A stretch of 64,000 nucleotides of DNA from Branchiostoma floridae (taxonomy: Eukaryota; Chordata; Leptocardii; Amphioxiformes; Branchiostomatidae): assembly GCF_000003815.2 (NCBI RefSeq), contig NC_049988.1, positions 4,576,645-4,640,644 of the forward strand, read 5' to 3'. Below, one piece after another: positions 56,593-64,000 of this stretch. Every line of letters starts with the position of its first letter. Within the stretch, counting starts at the first letter, position 1. The position numbers and the translations under genes were made by a program. Under the pieces are notes generated by a model. That model was given only the letters and a program-made list of their open reading frames with translations. It searched no databases and was not told where the DNA came from.

Positions 56593-59500
56593 TTAGCATT
56601 CGGAGGGCACAGGAGCCTTGGGTGCTGTGCATATGAAGGCATTCCTCTCCCGCCGGGTCTCACATTTTTGGATGTTCCACTGCCAGCCGTCGTCCTTTTT
56701 CATGAAGACACAATCACGTTGCCTAGGAAATGCATCAAACAAAAATACTCATTACCTGAATATAGACTTTTCTTTCCTCACTTTACTTAGATCAGGTGCA
56801 GATGAGAACCTAGGGACGTCCCTCGGATAGGAAATTAAATGGAGGTCCCGTGTTTAGGGAGAGCTATACCCCAGGCACGTTGAAGAACCCACCACACGTG
56901 CGATGGTGCGGTGTGAGATGGAGCAAATCATTCTGTCTGGAGTTAGTGATTCACTACAAAATGGCCGCGCCCCACGGACCCAAGCGAAACCAATACAAGT
57001 TTTGCTATCGCAAATTACTAAGTTCATTCACCATTTGTAACGCGAAATGCATGACGGGAAATGTCCGCCATGTTGTAATGATTATATGCCAGCCTTTGTA
57101 CAGTAGTAATTAGCGCAATGGAGTTTTTGTGTTCTCTTACCCGCCTTGACGTTCTTCAAGAACACCCTCAGCCCAGTTGGTGTAGCCTTCTGGGTCAAAT
57201 GCCGTGCCGTCCTCCCACTCGAAAGTACCCTCGGCGGCTTTATCCGTCAGACCAGTCCACAGACCGCGTCCTCTCCCAGTACGACTGTAAACAACGATAG
57301 AAATTATGAAGACTCACACTATGTCACAACATCTTAACACTCACTTTCATTCATGGGAGATAGTGCATAACATACATTCTCATAATTCCACCAGGTATCA
57401 TTATACCGCCACCTCAATAAACGTTTATAAAAAGGCCTTCTCAAGATTGTCTTCATTACCTAAATATCTGAATTGTATTACATTTAGGATATCTAACATT
57501 TGGTGTTCAAGACAATCTTGGGAAGACTTCTATACTAACGTTTTTAAGTACAAGCAGAGTGCTTGGATTTGGTGTAAGAAAGGAGGAGTAGGAACAGAAA
57601 GAAACAAATCCTGACTCCCGGGATTCGAACCCGCGCCGAATCCGGGCCGTCAGATCACCATGGTCAGTATAGCAGTCATTGAACCCCACTGTTACTAGCC
57701 TGGATACCACACCCCCAGCCCGATCTCAATATCTATCGTGCAGGGCTGCACGATAGATATTGAGATCGGGCTGGGGTGTGGTATCCAGGCTACAGTGTTA
57801 CATGAGGAGAATAGATTTCCCCTTACGTTTGGAAGCGTTGGAGAAAACCGATCAGCATCTCGTTATGAGCCTGGCTGCGGATGTTGAAGAGTCGACCGTC
57901 CGGTGCCAGTTCAGCGCATCTGGCAATTGCAGCATCATAATCAAGGGGCTGGGTGTGAGGCTTCAGACACAAGTCGTCACCGATTTCGCGGAACCCGGTT
58001 GGGCACACTGCAATGTTAATAAGAAGAAAATAGTCTAACTTAGAAAGAAAACGCTCTCCCTCCACCATTCAATCAATGTATAGTGGTAGCTTGTTTCGAC
58101 TATGTGTGCTTCTTACACACCATGGTTATATGCACATCATTGTCGTTTTTGTACATGCTCTTCACTATTTCAATGAAAATCTACTTAGCTCTATTGAAGA
58201 GGTTCACCAGTCCCAGATAGTAGAAGATTCTTCAACAAGTGACGTTTTTTGAAGAATATTAACACAAATTCGATGTCTTCAAGTTCACAGTACATCTTGT
58301 TCACGGAGTGAGCTAGTCTCGCGAGAGCACAAGACTAGGTCCGAGAGCTAGTCTCGCGAGAGCACAAGACTAGGTTCGAGACTTGCCTGGACCCCTCCCC
58401 CAACCTCCTTTTGGAGCAGGGGTAAGTAGGACTTGGGCAAGGTGCCCTGAGGGGGTGGGGTCGTAAGATCTACGCAAGTCTCGGGCCTAGTCTCGTGCTC
58501 TCGCGAGACTAAGTCACTCTGTGAATAAGATGTACTGTGAAGACATCGAAAATTTGGCGCTACATGTTTTTTTTCCTGTCATAAACAACTTGTCACTGAT
58601 TTAAGAATACTTTCTACTTTGTTCCAGTCTTCAGGCTTTAGTTCTGTTTATTCTCAAGCTGATGAGGCAAACCTTCATCACCTATCTTATGTTTGGGTTA
58701 TGGCTAGATTTTGGTCCGGTCAGTGATTTTAGTTGTTCAGTGATTGCAAGCCCCCAAACATGCCCCCTGTCGATACCTATGTTAAGTTTCTTTAAAGTAA
58801 AAGATCTTATAACAATGGATCTAATGGGAGTTCACCTATGCACAGAGTTCCCTATTACCTACCCTCCCCCCTCCTCATCCTACCCACCATACACCATACA
58901 GTGAAATCATACCTAATGCTGGGCCGTCCCCGGTCAGGGCCAGGTCGGTCCTCTGCACCCAACGTCCGGGAGGTCCAGGCACAGCCGGATCGGTCCATGT
59001 TGGCAGGGTGTACAGATCGGTGGTCCTCGAATACGGATGCAGCGAATAGTGGATTCCATCTCCTCCGTTGATCCCAACCTAAAGCAGACCAAAGACATGT
59101 CAACATGTGGAGACCATTTTTCTACCTCGGTCTCTTCATTTTCGGAAGGTATGAGGCTTTCGGATACCTAGAGGCTTACATACAGAGAACAAAAAATAAT
59201 GAAGTTACATTGAAACTCCTTGAAACAATATACTCCGCAGCATAAAAACCGCAGCTACTCTTACGACATCCATGAAATAGTATCTATTTGTAAGTGTACT
59301 GTGGGTCTTCTTACACATTGTGTTTCCCTGCCTGCGCTGGGTTCGGCCCAGTACCGAACTTCTAGTCAATGTTGTTTCTCTACCTGCGCTGGGTTCGGCC
59401 CTGTATCGAACTTCTAGTCAATGTTGTTTCCCTACCTGCGCGGGTTCGGCCCTGTACCGAACTTCTAGTCAATGTTGTTTCCCTACCTGCGCTGGGTTCG

Positions 59501-61907
59501 GCCCTGTATCGAACTTCTAGTCAATGTTGTTTCCCCTACCTGCACTGGATACAGGCCCTGTATCGAACTTCTAATCAATGTTGTTTCCCTGCCTGCGCTG
59601 GGTTCGGCCCTGTACCGAACTTTTAGTCAATGTTGTTTCCCTACCTGCGCGGGTTCGGCCCTGTACCGAACTTCTAGTCAATGTTGTTTCCCTACCTGTG
59701 CTTGGTTCGGCCCTGTATCGAACTTCTAGTCAATGTTGTTTCCCTACCTGCGCTGGGTTCGGCCCTGTACCGAACTTTTAGTCAATGTTGTTTCCCTACC
59801 TATCTGCGCTTGGTTCGGCCCTGTAGCGAACTTCTAGCTAAAGTCGATGTTGTTTCCCTACCTAGGCCTGTGCTGGGTTCGGCCCTGTATCGAACTTCTA
59901 GTCAATGTTGTTTTCCTACCTGCGCTGGGGTCGGCCCTGTACCGAACTTCTAGTCAATGTTGTTTCCCTACCTGCGCTGGGTTCGGCCCTTTACCGAACT
60001 TCTAGTCAATGTTGTTTCCCTACCTGCGCGGGTTCGGCCCTGTATCGAACTTCTAGTCAATGTTGTTTCCCTATCTGCGCTTGGTTCGGCCCTGTACCGA
60101 ACTTCTAGCTATAGTCAATGTTGTTTCCCTACCTAGTCCTGTGCTGGGTTCGGCCCTGTATCGAACTTCTAGTCAATGTTGTTTCTCTACCTGCGCTGGG
60201 TTCGGCCCTGTACCGAACTTCTAGTCAATGTTGTTTCCCTACCTGCGCTGGGTTCGGCCCTGTACCACTTGTCCCATTTCCGCTGTTGGTGCTCCCTTGT
60301 AAGAATTGGATCTGGTCGTAGTTAAACAGGGTGAAGGACTTACAGCCGTCAGTTATCAGAACCAGTTGGAACGTGTTCCGCTAGATGAAAAGCAACAAAA
60401 CGCATATAGTACAAGTTAGAGTTCATCTGAGTAAAAGTTTAGTTTATACATAAATAGATATATGACTGTTCACCACGTGGATGTGTAAAGGTAAGATGCT
60501 TTGGTATATCTTATATATGAGTACCTTTTGCAGCATGTATATGCAAAGAAGAGGCTTTACTCTTTATGGACTCACAAGATTATGACCATCTCCGCTTGCT
60601 CCAAAGATTCCAACATCATGCCAGGTAGCGATGTAGACCCAGGTCGCCACGAAGCTTCCATGGTCGGCGGGTAAGGCTGTCTGGATGTCCGTAGTTGCTC
60701 TGGCCAATATAGCGGCATCGGTTGTTTCCCGACGGTAGATGTAACCAGAGCGTCCACCATTACTGGTCTTGATGTCGGTGTAGTAAACGGCGAGGACCCT
60801 GTTTCCAGTTACGGGGAAGGGGGTTGGTGTGAACCCCGTTACCGCTGACCCGAAGGAGATGTCACCATTGGTATTCACCTGGGGAAATCACAGGGAACAA
60901 AATCGTAACTCTCCATCTGTAAAGTTCTAGTTTGCCAAACTAGTCTGCCAAATGATACAAGCTTACAACAACGTCTTTACTGGAGGCCAATAGTCTTCAT
61001 GGACGACAAAATATGATAAATATATAAATAGAAACAGAGTAATTAACCTGTCCTTCCCACGAAGTCGCATGTAGAGATTCACAAACATGCAAATGAGGTA
61101 TGTCCAGGAATATGAAAATGAGTATGTACACGAATATGTTTTGTAAAACTCTTGTCATACAGTATGCAATTGTTTTCGAGAAAACCAGTTTCTTCTTGTG
61201 TAATTATGTGATATAGATGTTGTATGGGCATTTCAAGGAAACTTCGAACGATATATAAGCAGAGAAATAACATGTATCGCACGTCTATTTGTTCATTTCA
61301 ACATCCCAACAGTGGAAAAATGCAGAACAGAAAATCCCCAAAGGTGGGTTTTTATGTTCTGGTCAAAAGACAAAAGGATTGTTTATATCAATGGATGTTA
61401 AAAAGGAAATAAAAGACAATTGAAAAAAAATTCACCCTCCGCGGATTCGAACTCGGGTCACACCAGGTTTACAATGTGAAAACTTTACCACTGAACTAAT
61501 TCTAACATGTTACTCAAAGCCAGTTTTAACGGATATACAAATGTATGGCATAGATTGAACAGGTCCGTTCATTCCAAGATTCCAACATCACAACATATCA
61601 ACATCACAACAGCGAATACTCTGACTACAAAGCATTTTGCAGCTGCAAGCCGCAAAATGCACAAAAAAAACCACCTCCATCAAGCAATCAATTCAATCAA
61701 TGAATCCTTGGCTGTGCTTTAAGCATGTTGCTCTATCTAGAAGGGTATGAATGGACTTACATAGAGATCATTGTAGGAATTTCCAAAAAATGGAAATGCG
61801 GTGGCCAAACTCACTGCCCCCGATGTGCCATCGTCAGCTGCACTGTCCAAAATGTCTGGAGTCCCCGGTCCGTAGGGGTAGAAGGCCGTATTGGTCACTG
61901 GAGTTAT
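56593..61907 (-). CDS. NIDO + C-type lectin protein, copy C, exons 2-8 (exon 1 beyond window)
   Basis: Exons in transcript order: 61907-61761, 60878-60576, 60380-60243, 59078-58913, 58007-57827, 57284-57141, 56722-56593 (TAA). Every exon has the same length and phase as in copy A, and no stop or frameshift is seen, so the gene looks functional. Residue changes against A are scattered, e.g. GTPDILDSAADDG for NTTDILDPPGDDG and KPHTQPLDYDAAIA for KFHVQPLDYNEAIA. The lectin Ca motifs are missing here too (NWAEGVLEERQGG). The signal-peptide exon should lie about 1.5 kb past the right end of the window, by analogy with A. Confidence 0.9.
57696..57792. mobile_element. 97-bp near-perfect palindrome inserted in copy C
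   Basis: Arms of 47-48 bp starting tagcctggataccacac meet at a g-containing centre; only one base is unpaired. Flanks CACTGTTAC and CAGTGTTAC suggest a 9-bp target duplication. The matching places in B (near 49907-49915) and A (near 36860-36868) are uninterrupted. Confidence 0.9.
58266..58555. mobile_element. TCTCGCGAGA fold-back MITE, copy C
   Basis: Outer arms gatgtcttcaagttcacag / ctgtgaagacatcg and inner ctagtctcgcgagagcacaa, the latter directly doubled at left (58314 and 58352). The interior ccctcccccaacctcctttt and ggtaagtaggacttgggca match the HDAC-intron copy at 5085-5330. Confidence 0.75.
59328..60262 (-). repeat. 54-bp splice-donor minisatellite, copy C (~18 units)
   Basis: Same unit as 35150-35415 on the opposite strand. 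The exon-proximal unit holds the true donor (60243/60242). Variant units (gcgcgggtt, gtgcttggt, extra agctaaagtc or ctaggcctg) recur with spacing, which points to multi-unit duplications. Confidence 0.95.
61436..61508 (-). repeat. tRNA-like sequence, probably tRNA-Thr-derived pseudogene or SINE head
   Basis: The minus strand has agttcagtggtaaag (box A side), an attgtaa loop resembling a TGT anticodon, and gagttcgaatcc (box B). The acceptor ends do not pair and the anticodon stem is broken, so not a working tRNA. Confidence 0.5.
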
Positions 61908-61942
61908 CTGAAAGACAATTGAGACCGATCAATTTTTGGGTA

Positions 61943-62511
61943 CTGTCAAACCTGTCTATAACGGCCTCTCAACGGACTGGAGAAACACGGCCGCTATAGA
62001 CAGGTGGCCACTATAGAGAAAATGCTGATCAATTGACCACGTGTTACACATGATTTCTGTACCCAATGATCTTTCTCACCAAGGAACATTGTCTCGATAT
62101 CGTCTCAAAATTCAACTGACTCTGCTGAAGTCAAGTCTACCGAAAATGATTGATATTGCCATGCGCAATGTTGGTAAATTCGCCGACATAGATGACTCTA
62201 ACGTTCAAGGCACGCGTACCTTCCGTTACCACCAAAATGACCCTGCCGGGAACTTCAAATCCTCGCAAACTACGATTTTAACCTCGGCACAGGGTGACAT
62301 TAAGGGCCGCTGTATGGTCGCACATGATAGGCAGTGTTTCTTTATCTACGGGACCGAAAATCGTGTGGCCGTGGCCGCGTTGGACAGGTGGCCACTATAA
62401 ACTATTTCTTAATGCTTAGGTCAATGGGAAAAATCTAAGGGACCGACAAAAAGTGACCACAATGGCCAGGTGGTCGCCACGCAAAGGTGGCCGCTAATAC
62501 AGGTTTGACTG
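61943..62511. mobile_element. Tc1/mariner-like MITE with TA duplication
   Basis: Ends CTGTCAAACCTGT and inverted ACAGGTTTGACTG, flanked by TA. Short motifs ggtggccactata and ggtggccgctaata repeat near both ends. It sits just upstream of exon 2 of copy C and is not at the matching place in copy A. Confidence 0.7.
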
Positions 62512-63059
62512 TAGCAGTCACCCAAGGAACTAGAGATGGTTTTGAAAACGTCCAGACATTTCTAATTAAGGTAGCATCCACTGCCTTTTGTCAGTATCAA
62601 TGAGGAGATGTTGTTGAACAGCAAACCTTAACTTTGAAACTATTTCTTTTGTATAAGAAAAGGTAGTCTGGAATAATGCCCACTCACATGAGTATCAGCA
62701 AACTATATGAATGGCTGTCTTTTTCATTAAAGTCATACTTGGTAAAAGTGAATCCACCCCGTTAAAATCCCCGGTGAGCGATAGTATACATCGGCGGGCG
62801 AGGACGCTACCAGTGCCGAAGTGATCCCTGAGGGCTCCCGATCGGCAGTTCGAAAAGAGTAGCATCTTTGTGTAAGCTTTCCTCGGGCAGTAATTACATG
62901 GGTCAGCAATTGCCACATTAATCTGACAGAACAAAGGAGCTACTGACAGTAAGATGGTCCAACCCTGCTCGACTGAAAATTCAAAAGGTTAACTATGACC
63001 AAGGACCTGATGTAACGTCCTTGCTATGACGTAGGGCCAGACAAAGGCGCGAGTAATGG

Positions 63060-63860
63060 CAGTTAGTAACTCTTCGTAGAACTTCGTATCCATTCATCCT
63101 TCCTATTGGATGATGCCAAGAACATCCTTTGGTGCCCTTACTGAGGAGTGAGGCGCATCTTCTCTCCAAGCAGACGCTAGAATCTTGGACACCGTTCATA
63201 CTAAGCTCGCCAAATCGGATTTCAAGCCAAAACACCGTAATGCGAAGAGGGATTCATGCGGTTACTATGAACGGTCGAAGTCACGTCGAAGCTGGCTTCA
63301 TCGCGAACCATCTCTGGAAGGTGGTTTTGATGTGGTTCGGGCGACTCGCGATTCCAGTATGAACCCAAATGTGGCTTGAAGTCGGTTTGGTGTTGCATAT
63401 TTCCCCGGCCATGGGACAAACCGTCATATGAACATTTAGGTATTTCCGCCGCTAAAGTAGCTTTGTTGGAATATTTTGCGGACCCTATTGCAGACACTTG
63501 GCGAGTTTTGTCTCCGGACAGAAAGACACGGGTTCTTCACGACGGAAGTGACAGGGAAGCTTAATAGAACGCATAGACACAAGAACGTATGTAACGTTAC
63601 GCAAAATTTGGAGCCCGTTCCGTACAAGATTTATAAAAAAAAAAACACTTGAAGAACGCGTACTAGGTACGTATGAAAGACGTATCCATTCTACGATAAG
63701 CGCGCAATGACAATGTTTGATCAAGTACCGCCACACTGAGAGCATTCACCGAAGGTAATGAGAACTTCATAACACTTTGCTGATATATACCCTGGGCCAA
63801 TGTATTCTTTCTTGCAATTTCTAGTTTCATTTCTCTTCCTTTTAGCTCGGACTGAACTTC
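63060..63860. other. Block C-specific stretch without recognised features
   Basis: Does not match block A and shows no convincing exon, tRNA or transposon ends. Expected to lie in intron 1 of copy C. Confidence 0.4.
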
Positions 63861-64000
63861 GGATGTTGGGACACTAGCCGAAATTCACAGTTGAAATCTT
63901 TCAAGGTTGTTTGTCGGGTGGAAGAAATGTAAAAAATGTCTAGGCATTTTTCCCCTTGGAGCATAATTATGAACAGTGGGACACGAGAAAATTAGCTCAT

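Larger units (their letters stand above)
51986..64000 (-). repeat. Segmental duplication, block C (inverted copy of A)
   Basis: The reverse complement matches block A from about 43755 back to 30950: the last 90 bases of the window mirror 30953-31045, so homology continues past the window end. It carries NIDO-lectin exons 2-8. Differences from A are mostly whole insertions (MITEs, SINEs, minisatellite length). Confidence 0.9.

Noticed and set aside
44041-58308. B and C as two haplotypes wrongly joined in tandem
   Set aside because: Not fully excluded because amphioxus is highly heterozygous. However, the B to C passage (50.4-52 kb) has no gap, B lacks exons 1-5, and a partial block start lies at the junction, all favouring a real tandem duplication.
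59220-60321. Overlapping open frames with VSLPALGSALYRTSSQCC repeats
   Set aside because: They lie antisense to gene C and arise because the 54-bp unit is a multiple of three. The biology of the array is the splice-donor repeat on the other strand.
61436-61508. Functional tRNA-Thr gene
   Set aside because: Anticodon-like TGT is present, but the anticodon stem and acceptor ends fail to pair.
1-64000. Prokaryotic-style operon, prophage or plasmid features
   Set aside because: Genes are split by many GT-AG introns and the repeats are animal SINE/MITE/LINE types.

Overview
The window looks like genomic DNA of a cephalochordate (amphioxus, Branchiostoma). It is an intron-rich animal genome with GT-AG introns, and it holds a class IIa histone deacetylase of invertebrate type, a secreted LRR-Ig protein and a nidogen-domain/C-type-lectin gene family. 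The spaces between and inside genes are packed with short non-autonomous DNA transposons (MITEs), tRNA- and 5S-derived SINEs and LINE/Penelope scraps. The organism is inferred from gene content and repeat style; the species cannot be told from sequence alone.

Layout. 1-13.6 kb: the last 14 coding exons (+ strand, 426 residues, complete catalytic domain and C-terminus) and probable 3'UTR of a class IIa HDAC (HDAC4/5/7/9 family). 13.6-14.6 kb: an RTE-like LINE 3' end and a Harbinger-like MITE. 15.8-20.0 kb: a complete 4-exon gene on the - strand encoding a 720-residue LRR-Ig protein with no membrane anchor. 20.9-28.6 kb: a gene-free array of degenerate repeats of roughly 1.2-1.4 kb, interrupted by microsatellites, SINEs, MITEs and palindromes. 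29.4-38.1 kb: a complete 8-exon gene (+ strand, 422 residues) for a secreted NIDO + C-type lectin protein (copy A). 38-43.75 kb: AT-rich downstream flank of copy A. From a 100-N assembly gap at 43.94 kb onward the same block returns in inverted orientation twice: copy B (44-50.4 kb, only the three lectin exons) and copy C (52-64 kb, exons 2-8 intact, exon 1 predicted beyond the window). The right half of the window is thus an inverted triplication: one forward copy followed by two reverse copies in tandem.

Insertions found in some copies and not others order the events. A Penelope-like fragment and a MITE are shared by B and C but absent from A. A piggyBac-like MITE is only in A and a 97-bp palindrome is only in C. 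B and C are therefore sisters, younger than the split from A. A 54-bp minisatellite at the exon 4/intron 4 boundary of the NIDO gene contains the exon end and its splice donor in nearly every unit; it has 5 units in A and about 18 in C.

The three gene families are not an operon or a pathway. The HDAC is a nuclear regulator. The LRR-Ig and NIDO-lectin proteins are both secreted, of types that are expanded in amphioxus and often discussed in recognition or immunity, but no function is shown here.
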